The notes beneath the pieces are model-generated. The model worked only from the letters and a program-made list of their open reading frames with translations, searched no databases and was not told the origin of the DNA. Made by a program: the position numbers and the translations under genes. Shown piece after piece: positions 1 to 8,891 of a stretch of DNA of 64,000 nt (position 1 is its first letter; the number at the start of each line of letters is the position of its first letter). Origin of the DNA: an uncultured bacterium (lineage in GTDB: Bacteria > Bacillota_I > Bacilli_A > RFN20 > CAG-826); NCBI GenBank assembly GCA_949285665.1, contig CASDYC010000001.1:644107-708106 (forward strand), written 5' to 3'.

Positions 1-73
1 TATTTTTTTCTTTATTCATGTTAAATATTTTAACATTTAAAATACTTAATAATAAAAATAAATTATCAACACA

Positions 74-101
74 TTGAAAAATTAATATTTTTAAATAAAA
101 T
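74..101 (+). promoter_or_regulatory. Promoter of the heterodimeric ABC exporter
   Basis: A -35 box TTGAAA (74-79) and a -10 box TAAAAT (96-101) are separated by 16 bp. Only 9 nt separate the -10 from the ATG at 111 and no Shine-Dalgarno is present, so the transcript is probably leaderless or nearly so. A short inverted repeat (TGTTAAA / TTTAACA, 19-35) lies further upstream and could be an operator. No transcript data are available; the call is by motif only. Confidence 0.5.
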
Positions 102-110
102 ATTAAACAT

Positions 111-1919
111 ATGAAGAAAGAAAAGCATATTTACTTATCCACAATAAATACAATATTAAAAGGTAATTATTTAAAATATGCTTTTTATCTTATTTTATTA
201 TTAGGTTCAGTATTTTTTTCAACAATGTCAACATTTATGACAAAAATATTGCTAGACATATTACAACAACCAACTGCTAGTGAATATTTTTTAGTTGTTA
301 AAGATCCATTAAGTATATTTTTTACAAATTTATTTGGGGGATTTGATTTTTTAAAAAATAATTTATGGATATTTTCAATCATAATCGTTGGAATTGCATT
401 AGCTATGGCACTATTTAATATTTCAAGAATGTATTTGAGATCATTTATTATGACTTCAATTTCAAAAAAGACACAATTAATGCTATTTAATCACGTTGAA
501 AGATTACCATATAGCTACATAAAATCATTAAAAAACGGCGATATTATTCAAACTTGTACAAGAGACGAAGAAACATTAAGACGTTTTTTAATCGGCGATA
601 TGCACACAATTTTTTATACACTATTCACATTAATATTCGCGTTTACAATTTTAGCAACTATTTCTTATAAAGTTGCCTTAATGAGTATTTGTGTCTTACC
701 AATATTATTTATCTATTCTTTCTTCTTAATAAAAATTGTAAGAAAAAGATACCGATTAACTGATGATTCAGAAGGTTTAATGACAGCTAAAATTGAAGAA
801 AATTTAGCAAGTGTTAGAATTGTAAAAGCATTTAATAATGAAAAATATGAAATAGATGATTTTGAAAAATACTTAAAAGATTATAGAAATAAATACATTT
901 CTTGGAGGAAAATGTCATCTTTCTTTTTCTCCTCAAGTGATATTATGGTATTTTCTCAAATTACAATTGCAACAATTGTAAGTATTATTTTATGTGTAAG
1001 TGGTGAAATTACTTATGCAACCGTAATTGTTTCTACAAGTTATGTTTCAATGATTGTTTGGCCAATTCGAGATGTTGCAACAACCTTAAGTAATTTTGCT
1101 AGAGTTTTAGCAGCACTTGATCGTATTCATTTAATTATTAATCAACAAATTGAAGATATAGAAACTGGATTAAAACCAAAAATAACTGGAAATATTGAAT
1201 TTAGAAATGTTTCATTTAAATTTGACGATGATGAAAAAAACACTTTATCAAATATCTCATTTAAAGTTAAAAAGGGGCAAACAGTTGCAATTATGGGAAA
1301 AACTGGCTCTGGTAAATCAACTCTAGTGTTATTATTAACTAGATTATATGATTTAACTTCTGGTGATATTTTAATTGATGGAATAAATATTAAAGATATA
1401 TCGAAAAAATATTTAAGACAAAATATCTCGCTTGTTTTACAAGAACCATTCTTATTTTCAAAAAGTGTTATATCAAATATTAAAATAACAAATGAAAGAT
1501 TATCAAAAGAAGAAGTTATAAATGCAACAAAAATCGCTGCAATTCATGAAAATATTTTAGCTTTAGAAAAAGGATATCACACACAAGTTGGAGAAAAAGG
1601 CGTTTCTTTATCAGGTGGACAAAAACAACGTGTTGCAATTGCAAGATCGCTTGTTAATAAAACTCCAATTCTTATTTTTGACGATTCACTATCTGCTGTT
1701 GATACTGAAACTGATATAAAAATTAGATCTCAATTAAAAGCTAGAATGAAAGATACTACTACTTTTATTATTACTCATCGAGTTGCAACGGCAAAAGATG
1801 CAGATGTAATAATTGTATTAGAAAATAATACAATTTCAGAAATAGGAAACTATCAACAACTTATAAATCAAGATGGTTTATTTAAACGAATTAATGATAT
1901 TCAATCAAAGATGGAATAA
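111..1919 (+). CDS. ABC exporter half-transporter, subunit with degenerate ATPase site
   Basis: 602-residue type I ABC exporter half: six membrane helices in the first ~320 residues, then a nucleotide-binding domain. Walker A GKTGSGKST is at 396-404, the signature LSGGQ at 500-504, and Walker B ends in Asp524-Asp525, so the catalytic Glu is replaced by Asp; the switch His sits in FIITHRV. The next gene starts 5 bp later and has the complementary pattern (catalytic Glu kept, signature altered), as in heterodimeric multidrug exporters such as TM287/288, BmrCD and LmrCD. Inference: the two form one exporter with one hydrolytic site, probably for drugs or lipids. No Shine-Dalgarno precedes the ATG; the promoter lies directly upstream. 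Exact substrate unknown. Confidence 0.93.
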   Translation: MKKEKHIYLSTINTILKGNYLKYAFYLILLLGSVFFSTMSTFMTKILLDILQQPTASEYFLVVKDPLSIFFTNLFGGFDFLKNNLWIFSIIIVGIALAMALFNISRMYLRSFIMTSISKKTQLMLFNHVERLPYSYIKSLKNGDIIQTCTRDEETLRRFLIGDMHTIFYTLFTLIFAFTILATISYKVALMSICVLPILFIYSFFLIKIVRKRYRLTDDSEGLMTAKIEENLASVRIVKAFNNEKYEIDDFEKYLKDYRNKYISWRKMSSFFFSSSDIMVFSQITIATIVSIILCVSGEITYATVIVSTSYVSMIVWPIRDVATTLSNFARVLAALDRIHLIINQQIEDIETGLKPKITGNIEFRNVSFKFDDDEKNTLSNISFKVKKGQTVAIMGKTGSGKSTLVLLLTRLYDLTSGDILIDGINIKDISKKYLRQNISLVLQEPFLFSKSVISNIKITNERLSKEEVINATKIAAIHENILALEKGYHTQVGEKGVSLSGGQKQRVAIARSLVNKTPILIFDDSLSAVDTETDIKIRSQLKARMKDTTTFIITHRVATAKDADVIIVLENNTISEIGNYQQLINQDGLFKRINDIQSKME

Positions 1920-1924
1920 AGATT

Positions 1925-3853
1925 ATGGCACTAGATATCTCAAAAGAAGAAAATCCAAAGACTAAAACAAAATTAAATTTTAAAGTTTGGATAAAAATAT
2001 TAAAATACACCTTTAAAAGATGGCCTCTTTTAATTATTTTATTATTAACAATTTTAATTACATCATTTTATGATGTATCTTTTATTCCTTTAATGAATGC
2101 TGCTGCAATTAATACATTGACAGGATTAAATGGAAATTTTGTGCCATTAAATGAATTATTATTTCAAATTACAATATTTGGAATAAACTTCCCATTAATT
2201 AATTTTTATGGATATATAATTATTTTGTTTGTTGCGATTTTACTACGATCAATTGCTATATTTTTCACATTCTTTATAACTAATTATTTAGAAATGGACA
2301 TCATGGTATCTTTAAGAAGAGATTCATTTAGAGTTGTTCAACAATTATCATTTTCATATTTTGATAAAACTCCATCTGGTTGGTTAATTGCAAGAATGCA
2401 AAATGATACAGCTACAATTGGGGATGTTTTATCTTGGGGAATTATTAGAATTTTATGGATAACAGCTGAATTAATTTTTACTTTAATTACAATGTTTACC
2501 GTTAATTGGTTATTATCCCTTATTATTCTTTCAATGGCTCCAATTATTTTTGTAGTAGTTGCATACTTTAATAAAATTATTCTAGAGCGACATAGAATTG
2601 CAAGAAATGCCTACTCTAATTTTGTAAGATGGCTTGCTGAATGTATATCAGGTGTTCAAACTATTAAAACACTAGCTATTGAAGATCGAGTATATAACGA
2701 GGAAGAAGAAATTACTGAAGAAGTAAGACAAAAAAGATTAAAAGCATTTATTCCGAATGCTTTCTTTACTCCAATTTTTTCAATATTATCTGCAATTACT
2801 ACTGCTATTATAATTTTAGTTGGTGCATATATTTATCAAGATGTAATAAGTATTGCAACTCTTGTCTTATTTATTGGCTTTGTTGGATCGATTTATAATC
2901 CACTATCTCAATTTTCTGAATTATTTGCCGAATTTGTGGCAACTCAAGCAAATATAGAAAAAATAATATCTTTAATTGAAACAAAACCAACAATAACTGA
3001 TACTAGTGAAGTAATTGAAAAATATGGAACAATATTTAACAATAGAACCGAAAATTTTGAACCTATAATCGGTGATATAATTTATGACCATGTTTCTTTT
3101 TCATATAATGAAAATATTGAGGTTTTGCATGACTTATCACTTCATATTAAACAAGGTACATCTCTTGCAATTGTTGGAGAAACCGGATCTGGAAAATCAA
3201 CTACTGTTAATTTACTTTGTAGATTTTATGAACCAACTAAAGGAAGAATATTAATTGATGGAATTGATTATAAAAATAGATCGCAAGGTTGGCTTAGAAG
3301 TAATATTGGCTATGTTCAACAAACTCCATTTGTCTTTCAAACAAGCTTTAAAAATAATGTTAAATATGGAAAATTAGATGCTAGTGATGAAGAAGTTATT
3401 AATGCTTGTAAAATTGTTGGAATCCATGATTTTATTATGTCATTTAAAGATGGATATGATACTGTATTAAATGATTCTGGAAATCAACTTTCTTTAGGAC
3501 AAAAACAATTAATTTCATTTGCAAGAGCTATAATTAGAAATCCATCAATTATGATTTTAGATGAAGCTACTTCTTCAATTGATACTGAAACTGAAAAACA
3601 AATTCAAGATGCAATGAATAAAATACTAAAAGGCAGAACTTCTTTAATCATTGCTCATAGATTATCAACAATTGTCGAATGCGATAGAATTCTTGTAATG
3701 CGTGATGGAAGAGTTGTTGAAGATGGAAATCATATTAGTTTAATGAAGAAAAAAGGTTATTATTATGAACTATATATGAATCAATTTAAACAATTAAATT
3801 TAGAACAACAACTAAATACATATAACGAGCAAATTAAAAAGAAAGGATTATAA
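1925..3853 (+). CDS. ABC exporter half-transporter, subunit with canonical catalytic Glu
   Basis: 642 residues, partner of the preceding gene. A longer cytosolic N-terminus is followed by six membrane helices to about residue 350 and a nucleotide-binding domain with Walker A GETGSGKST at 418-426, the variant signature LSLGQ at 522-526 (normally LSGGQ) and Walker B ending Asp546-Glu547. In a heterodimer the altered signature here faces the Asp-type Walker B of the first subunit, giving one degenerate and one active ATP site. The 5-bp gap to the upstream gene indicates co-transcription. Family role: efflux of hydrophobic compounds; substrate cannot be told from sequence. Confidence 0.93.
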   Translation: MALDISKEENPKTKTKLNFKVWIKILKYTFKRWPLLIILLLTILITSFYDVSFIPLMNAAAINTLTGLNGNFVPLNELLFQITIFGINFPLINFYGYIIILFVAILLRSIAIFFTFFITNYLEMDIMVSLRRDSFRVVQQLSFSYFDKTPSGWLIARMQNDTATIGDVLSWGIIRILWITAELIFTLITMFTVNWLLSLIILSMAPIIFVVVAYFNKIILERHRIARNAYSNFVRWLAECISGVQTIKTLAIEDRVYNEEEEITEEVRQKRLKAFIPNAFFTPIFSILSAITTAIIILVGAYIYQDVISIATLVLFIGFVGSIYNPLSQFSELFAEFVATQANIEKIISLIETKPTITDTSEVIEKYGTIFNNRTENFEPIIGDIIYDHVSFSYNENIEVLHDLSLHIKQGTSLAIVGETGSGKSTTVNLLCRFYEPTKGRILIDGIDYKNRSQGWLRSNIGYVQQTPFVFQTSFKNNVKYGKLDASDEEVINACKIVGIHDFIMSFKDGYDTVLNDSGNQLSLGQKQLISFARAIIRNPSIMILDEATSSIDTETEKQIQDAMNKILKGRTSLIIAHRLSTIVECDRILVMRDGRVVEDGNHISLMKKKGYYYELYMNQFKQLNLEQQLNTYNEQIKKKGL

Positions 3854-3861
3854 ATATTATT

Positions 3862-4662
3862 ATGATTATTGATGCTCATAGCCATATTTCTTATTATCCA
3901 AGTTTATTATTAACAAAACACTACTTATTAAAATCAATGAAAAAATATCATATTGATTATTCAATATTTTCTCTTGATGCAACTGAATTTATTGGCCAAG
4001 ATCGAAATGATAAAAAAACACCTAAAAAGAAAATATTAGACTTATTTAACGCTGCTTTAAAATTTAAAAAAAGACACAATAATTTATTTTTATTATTATG
4101 GATTAAACCATCAACAACAAGTGTTGATGAGTTTAATAAAATTGATGATTTTATTAAACAAAATATTAATTATATTAAAGGATTAAAAATACATCCATTT
4201 TTATCAAGAATTAAAATGACTGATGAAAAAATTAAACCTTATTTAAATCTTGCAAGAAAATATAATCTTCCAATTTTAGTTCATACTGCAAATGATGAAT
4301 ATTCTAAAATATCTGATTTAAAAATAGTTGCTGATAATAATAAAGATATTAATTTTATTGCTGCTCATATGGAATTATTATCAGATAATAAAAATGCAAT
4401 TGAAGTTTTAAAAACAACTAAAAATATTTATGCTGACACAGCATGGGTTAATATAAATATTGTTAATGAATTATCAAAATTAAATTTAATTGATAAAATT
4501 ATGTTTGGAAGTGATAATCCAATTGATGGTTTAAACACATTAAATAATAAAATGTATAAAGAATATTTTAAAAATTCCATTAATTTACCAAAAGAAGATT
4601 ATGATAAATTAATGTTTAAAAATGCAATTAAAATATATAAATTACATGAAATTAAATTTTAA
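3862..4662 (+). CDS. Metal-dependent hydrolase, amidohydrolase-2 family
   Basis: 266 residues with a TIM-barrel amidohydrolase pattern: an HxH metal pair at His6 and His8 (IDAHSHI), KGLKIHP in the middle, ILVHTAND, AAHMELL and a C-terminal FGSDNP carrying the expected metal-binding Asp. This matches the amidohydrolase_2 family (ACMSD-like lyases and hydrolases); the substrate cannot be assigned. It starts 8 bp after the ABC exporter gene, so it is probably the third gene of that operon. A+T-rich sequence without a clear gene follows up to the convergent FRG-domain gene. Confidence 0.8.
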   Translation: MIIDAHSHISYYPSLLLTKHYLLKSMKKYHIDYSIFSLDATEFIGQDRNDKKTPKKKILDLFNAALKFKKRHNNLFLLLWIKPSTTSVDEFNKIDDFIKQNINYIKGLKIHPFLSRIKMTDEKIKPYLNLARKYNLPILVHTANDEYSKISDLKIVADNNKDINFIAAHMELLSDNKNAIEVLKTTKNIYADTAWVNINIVNELSKLNLIDKIMFGSDNPIDGLNTLNNKMYKEYFKNSINLPKEDYDKLMFKNAIKIYKLHEIKF

Positions 4663-4781
4663 TTATTCCATAAAATAATTTATTAAATAAATATCATAAA
4701 TTTCTAATAATTTAAAAGTTTCAACAATTAATTGAATTAATTAATATAGTTTTATCTAATACTTTATACGATAAAATATTG

Positions 4782-5924
4782 TTATTCATTTTTTGAATAT
4801 ATCTTTTTTAAATAACTAGCAACATGGTCTAAATCTCTAAGCATTGTTTCATCAGAAATATTAATTTTTGCTAGTTCTTCTAATATTTGTTTTTTATTTA
4901 AAATAAATATTCTTTTTTGTTTATTTCTAAATTTATCTTCAATGATATTTTTATCTAATCCACAAATTACAAACGCTCCAGATTGAGCAACGATTCGATC
5001 ATTAATTGAACTAGATTTTACAAAATATGCATTTTTTAAAACATTTAAATCACTATGTTGGTCAAAATTAGGATCCGCTTTTTTTAATAATCTATAAAAT
5101 TCTAACCAAACATCAGGATAATTTTCTTTTAAATATAATGGTGAAAAATTATCAATAGTATTAATTAAATTTAATATTGTTTGTTTACTGTTATATGTTA
5201 ATAATGGTATACAAGATAAAATTAAAACTGATTCACTATCATAATATTTAACAAATTTATCATCTGGAGTAAAAATTATTATTTCTCCAGCATATTTATT
5301 TGTTAAAGGATCATTAAAAACCGTATTACAGCACATATATAAAGCAACTAATGGATTTTCAGTTACATCTAATAATCTGGTTGGAAGTCCATAATGTTGC
5401 ATTGTTGCAAGAACATCTAATTTATCTTTATCTTTAAATACATTTGGAAATCTTGATACATATTCTCGATATAATTTATCTTCGTTTTTTTCTAAATTAG
5501 CATTATGAAAAATTGAAGGTAAACATTCATAACCAAAATAAGATACACCTCTATAATATATATTCTTTTTATTTATATTAACCGAAGCAATAAAATCAAA
5601 AAATTCTTTTAAATTGTGGATAAATATATAATCGTTTTCATAATTTGTTATATTATCAAAAATTATTTTCTTTATATTTTCTAAAGATATTAAACCATTA
5701 AAAACTGGTCTATTATTATCAAAAAAATTAAAATCTTCTACAACTTTTTTGTTTGTTTTAATTTTACCTATATATAATTCTACTTTTTCATCCTTATAAT
5801 TAAATTTATATTCAAAAAGTTCGTTGTTATCAAATATATGATGATTAGTTGATACAAGATAAAAACCTATAGTATCAGCTTTAATAATTAACGTATTATT
5901 TTTATTTAAATTTAAATCAACCAT
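4782..5924 (-). CDS. FRG domain-containing protein
   Basis: 380 residues. A YRG motif at 124-126 and the hallmark block QHYGLPTRLLD at 176-186, followed by NPLVALYMCC and later AQSGAFVIC, identify the FRG domain (PF08867). The ~115 residues in front have no recognised domain. The biochemical activity of FRG proteins is not established; they are often scattered accessory genes, sometimes beside toxin or defence genes. There is no signal peptide or membrane segment, so it is probably cytosolic. No Shine-Dalgarno is visible before the ATG; TATATT lies 5 nt upstream, hinting at a leaderless message. It is the last gene on this minus-strand stretch, 30 bp downstream of the membrane-protein gene. 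Confidence 0.85.
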   Translation of the reverse strand: MVDLNLNKNNTLIIKADTIGFYLVSTNHHIFDNNELFEYKFNYKDEKVELYIGKIKTNKKVVEDFNFFDNNRPVFNGLISLENIKKIIFDNITNYENDYIFIHNLKEFFDFIASVNINKKNIYYRGVSYFGYECLPSIFHNANLEKNEDKLYREYVSRFPNVFKDKDKLDVLATMQHYGLPTRLLDVTENPLVALYMCCNTVFNDPLTNKYAGEIIIFTPDDKFVKYYDSESVLILSCIPLLTYNSKQTILNLINTIDNFSPLYLKENYPDVWLEFYRLLKKADPNFDQHSDLNVLKNAYFVKSSSINDRIVAQSGAFVICGLDKNIIEDKFRNKQKRIFILNKKQILEELAKINISDETMLRDLDHVASYLKKIYSKNE

Positions 5925-5954
5925 ATATTAATATATCAAAAAACACTGCAAAAC

Positions 5955-6479
5955 TTATTTATTTTTCTTTGAAAGTTTAATAATTGTTGTAGTTAATAAA
6001 TAAATTCCAACTAATGAAATAGCAACTCCAGCTAAAATCCAAAAATATTTTTGTTCCATTACATTAAAGTAAAATAACATTCCTAAAATAAATAACGTAA
6101 CACCAATAACAATTAATAATATTCCAAGTAATAACTTCTTTTTATTTTTATAAATTGAAAAACTACCAGCTAATGCAATTAATAAACCAAAAGCCGTTAA
6201 TAAAATAATTAAAAATGTAGTCAATAACATTGTAAAACTATTATTAACCAATGGAAGCACACCAAGAGACATAAATAATACGCCTAAAACTGCATTTGTT
6301 GATAATAATTTCAAATCGTCAACTAAAGCAATGCATAATAACACCACTCCTAGTACTATAAATCCACATCCTATAATGTAGTTTAGTATTTTAACATCTA
6401 ATACTGAACAAGCAAATAAAATACCTAAAACTATAAATAATGTTGAAGCAATAACTAACGATAAATTTTTCTTACTCAT
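5955..6479 (-). CDS. Six-helix membrane protein, DUF308/HdeD-like
   Basis: 174 residues made almost entirely of six hydrophobic helices in two similar halves, with short charged turns (DDLK, YKNKKK) and a Lys-rich C-terminus. Size and topology resemble the DUF308/HdeD-like membrane proteins; this is a resemblance, not a motif-level match. The start is fixed by the Shine-Dalgarno AGAGGTG 5 nt before the ATG. That site lies inside a perfect 13-bp inverted repeat, suggesting translational control. It is downstream of the peptidase/lipoprotein operon and may be read through from it. Confidence 0.7.
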   Translation of the reverse strand: MSKKNLSLVIASTLFIVLGILFACSVLDVKILNYIIGCGFIVLGVVLLCIALVDDLKLLSTNAVLGVLFMSLGVLPLVNNSFTMLLTTFLIILLTAFGLLIALAGSFSIYKNKKKLLLGILLIVIGVTLFILGMLFYFNVMEQKYFWILAGVAISLVGIYLLTTTIIKLSKKNK

Positions 6480-6484
6480 TTTTT

Positions 6485-6519
6485 CACCTCTTAATAAATT
6501 ATATCATTATTAAGAGGTG
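6485..6519 (-). promoter_or_regulatory. Perfect 13-bp inverted repeat that encloses the ribosome binding site
   Basis: Arms at 6485-6497 and 6507-6519 are exact reverse complements (TTATTAAGAGGTG on one arm) around a 9-nt loop. In the minus-strand RNA the 3' arm contains the AGAGGTG Shine-Dalgarno of the membrane-protein gene whose ATG begins at 6479, so folding would hide it. A run of A, not U, follows in that RNA, so it is a poor terminator for the upstream lipoprotein gene. Most likely a translational control hairpin; function is inferred. Confidence 0.6.
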
Positions 6520-6533
6520 TTTGTTATAGTGTA

Positions 6534-6980
6534 TTATTTAAAAACTGGTTCAAAATAAATATTAAAATTACCACGATATGTTGCTGTTGGCATTTCATAA
6601 TCATCTGATAAAATATCTACTTTATCATCTAATTCTAAATATGCTTTAAAACTTATTATTTCTTCATCTATATTATGTTTATTAATAATATAGTCTTTGT
6701 AAATATTTAATATCTCTTTAATAGATTTATTATTCACACCTGGTTCACTCATAAATACAGCAAAGCTAAATTCTTTACTTGGAATATATATAAAATATAA
6801 TTGGTTATAAATATCATCTAATGAAGTAACATATATTGGATTGTTTTTTTCATCTAAAATATCATATGTCGTTGATGTATCTTGGCTACGACTTAATATA
6901 GAAGTTGATGAACTTTTTGAATTATCAACACTGCAAGAAGATAACAAGAATAAACTTAAGAAAAATATAATCTTTAACAT
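6534..6980 (-). CDS. Small lipoprotein of unknown function
   Basis: 148 residues with a lipoprotein signal peptide: short hydrophobic stretch ending in LLSSC (lipidated Cys about residue 16), then a Ser-rich tether. The rest is a small acidic soluble domain with no recognised motif. The ATG at 6980 overlaps the stop of the upstream lipoprotein gene by 7 bp and is preceded by AAGGAG, so translation is coupled. It is the third gene of the operon that starts with the C39-like peptidase. Confidence 0.75.
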   Translation of the reverse strand: MLKIIFFLSLFLLSSCSVDNSKSSSTSILSRSQDTSTTYDILDEKNNPIYVTSLDDIYNQLYFIYIPSKEFSFAVFMSEPGVNNKSIKEILNIYKDYIINKHNIDEEIISFKAYLELDDKVDILSDDYEMPTATYRGNFNIYFEPVFK

Positions 6981-7411
6981 TCTACATCTCCTTTATAATC
7001 ATTATATAAATAATAAAGATAAATAGTTATATCTTCATAAATATATCTTGAGGTAAATTTATCATTAACATCTAAAGACAAAATTGGATATTGATAAACA
7101 TAAGGAATTATTCCACTAGGAAGTCCCATAACTATCTCATCAACACCAACTAATAAATAATCATCTCTAGAATCATCTACTTTAAAATATGTTCCTTTAT
7201 CAAGATATAATTCAATATATTTTGTTGGTTCTGAAAATGTATTATCTTCTTCTAAATTTACTTTATAGATACTAACTTTAACATAATCACTTAAATCAAA
7301 ATCAAGCTTAGCTGATGATGATTGAAATGAAATTTCTTTGCTAACATTATCTATTGTTGAACATGAAGTTAATAATAATAAACCAAATAATAAACATGTT
7401 TTTTTAATCAT
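6974..7411 (-). CDS. Lipoprotein of unknown function, coupled to the C39-like peptidase
   Basis: 145 residues starting MIKKTCLLFG, with lipobox LLTSC; a longer in-frame reading from 7528 would bury this signal peptide inside the upstream gene, so the start at 7411 is chosen. The Shine-Dalgarno AAGGAGG lies within the last codons of the upstream gene, and the ATG overlaps its stop by 8 bp. The mature part (about 125 residues, rich in Tyr, Asp and Ile) matches no family I recognise. The overlaps on both sides tie it tightly to the peptidase and the following lipoprotein, so the three may work together at the cell surface. Confidence 0.75.
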   Translation of the reverse strand: MIKKTCLLFGLLLLTSCSTIDNVSKEISFQSSSAKLDFDLSDYVKVSIYKVNLEEDNTFSEPTKYIELYLDKGTYFKVDDSRDDYLLVGVDEIVMGLPSGIIPYVYQYPILSLDVNDKFTSRYIYEDITIYLYYLYNDYKGDVEC

Positions 7412-8762
7412 ATATTGAACCTCCTTGAAATCTTTTGTGACCACAAGTATAACATGTTTGGACGCTGTAATCTCCTGGACCAGTATAATAATGTTCTTGA
7501 TAATAAGCACTGCATGTGCATTGAACAAGGTGAGTTATGTCGGTATTTTCTATATCATATCTAGTATGTCTATGACTTTTTAATTTCGAAGAATTTATAT
7601 ATTCATTTTTTAAAATATAATTATTATTATCGTATAAATAAAATAATTTATCTTCGCTATCTTTTGCCTTTAAATAAGTATAAGAAAGCATATAATAAAA
7701 TTGAGGATAAATTAATATATAGGAGTCAATTGGTTGATTACCATAATTACCATAAAAGGCTCCCGAGACATTATCATAACCATAAATAATAAAATAATGT
7801 CTATTACTATCTTCACTTGGCGTTGTTTCAAGATTTAAATCAACTTGCACGATTATTGGAATTCCTTCTTCAACTATAGGAATTAAACTATTCCATAACT
7901 CCATGTTATAATTTTTGACATAATTACTATTTATAAGATAATTATCATGAGTAATAATTTCCCCACTATAATTATAAATATATTCAAAATAATCAAAAAA
8001 ACCTCTTTCATACATATAAAGAACTAAAAGATCCTTGATTTCAGGTGAATATAAAGCCAACATAGAATCTTTACTCGCATTATTTATTGAATAAAAACCA
8101 CTTTTATAATAAAGTTCATTTAAAACTATAAGAGGTGTGTCTATTGAATAATTTTTTTTAGCTATGGATGCTAAATATCCTTCAAAATCATTATTTTTAT
8201 TTTTTAATAATAATTCTACATAATCTTCAGTCGAAAGCAGTGTTTCATTTTCGTATATAATATTATTTATACCTGCCGACTCATTAAAATTATAGTCATC
8301 TAAATTATCAATTACTTCATTTTTATCGTACTTTTCTTCAATTATATTATCATTCCAGTAAGTATCGTAAAATAATAAAAGCATTGTAACGGCGACATAA
8401 CCACATTCACCGTGCCAGTTATTTAATCGATTTGTCTTTAGATTCTTAAAATAATTCAATGTAAACGAAGGATTATAATAAAAAGGGACATTCATATCTG
8501 TTTTATCATACATGACATCATCTTCTCTTGGATAAAATGTTGTATAGTAAATTGGAACTAGAGGTCCAGGCGGAATTATAGGATCGATAGGTTCAGTAAA
8601 TCCATCATTTGAACCATTTAATCCTTCAACTTCCTTATTATTTGAGGAAAACAAGATTAAATTATTTTTTTTCTCAAAAAAGTATATTCCAAAACTCATA
8701 AGAATTGTTGCAAAAACAAAACATGATGCTAGAAAATATTTAAAAATAAATAATTTTTTCAT
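7404..8762 (-). CDS. Secreted or membrane-anchored C39-like cysteine peptidase with Cys-rich tail
   Basis: 452 residues. An uncleaved-looking N-terminal hydrophobic segment (about residues 8-28) is followed by a Pro-rich spacer, then HGECGYVAVTMLL, typical of the papain-like C39/C39-like fold with Cys as nucleophile. GIPIIVQV and RHYFIIYGYD supply the matching His and surrounding strand. The last ~50 residues hold CTC and CYTCGHKR with nearby His, a probable zinc ribbon. It leads an operon with two lipoproteins that overlap it. A good Shine-Dalgarno (AGGAGG) precedes the ATG and a promoter lies at 8788-8816. Whether it is an active protease or a papain-like transferase, and on what, is unknown. 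Confidence 0.75.
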   Translation of the reverse strand: MKKLFIFKYFLASCFVFATILMSFGIYFFEKKNNLILFSSNNKEVEGLNGSNDGFTEPIDPIIPPGPLVPIYYTTFYPREDDVMYDKTDMNVPFYYNPSFTLNYFKNLKTNRLNNWHGECGYVAVTMLLLFYDTYWNDNIIEEKYDKNEVIDNLDDYNFNESAGINNIIYENETLLSTEDYVELLLKNKNNDFEGYLASIAKKNYSIDTPLIVLNELYYKSGFYSINNASKDSMLALYSPEIKDLLVLYMYERGFFDYFEYIYNYSGEIITHDNYLINSNYVKNYNMELWNSLIPIVEEGIPIIVQVDLNLETTPSEDSNRHYFIIYGYDNVSGAFYGNYGNQPIDSYILIYPQFYYMLSYTYLKAKDSEDKLFYLYDNNNYILKNEYINSSKLKSHRHTRYDIENTDITHLVQCTCSAYYQEHYYTGPGDYSVQTCYTCGHKRFQGGSIYD

Positions 8763-8787
8763 TATTTTTCCTCCTATTTATATTTTT

Positions 8788-8816
8788 ATAATAAACAAAG
8801 AAATTCTCAATATCAA
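8788..8816 (-). promoter_or_regulatory. Promoter of the C39-like peptidase operon
   Basis: On the minus strand TTGATA (8811-8816) and TATTAT (8788-8793) are separated by 17 bp; the Shine-Dalgarno and ATG follow 20-30 nt later. The rest of the 8763-8891 gap is plain A+T-rich sequence. Confidence 0.5.
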
Positions 8817-8891
8817 GCGTTTTCTAAAAAAAGATTTTCTTAATTTTAATTTATTTAAAATATTTATTATCTATTAACAATTTTTATTAGA

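Noticed and set aside
1-19. Possible start of a divergent minus-strand gene at the left edge (ATG at 17-19)
   Set aside because: Only six codons are inside the window and no Shine-Dalgarno precedes them; too little to support a gene.
6974-7528. Longer start for the second lipoprotein of the peptidase operon
   Set aside because: It would put 39 residues ahead of a clear signal peptide and lie inside the upstream gene; AAGGAGG marks the ATG at 7411.
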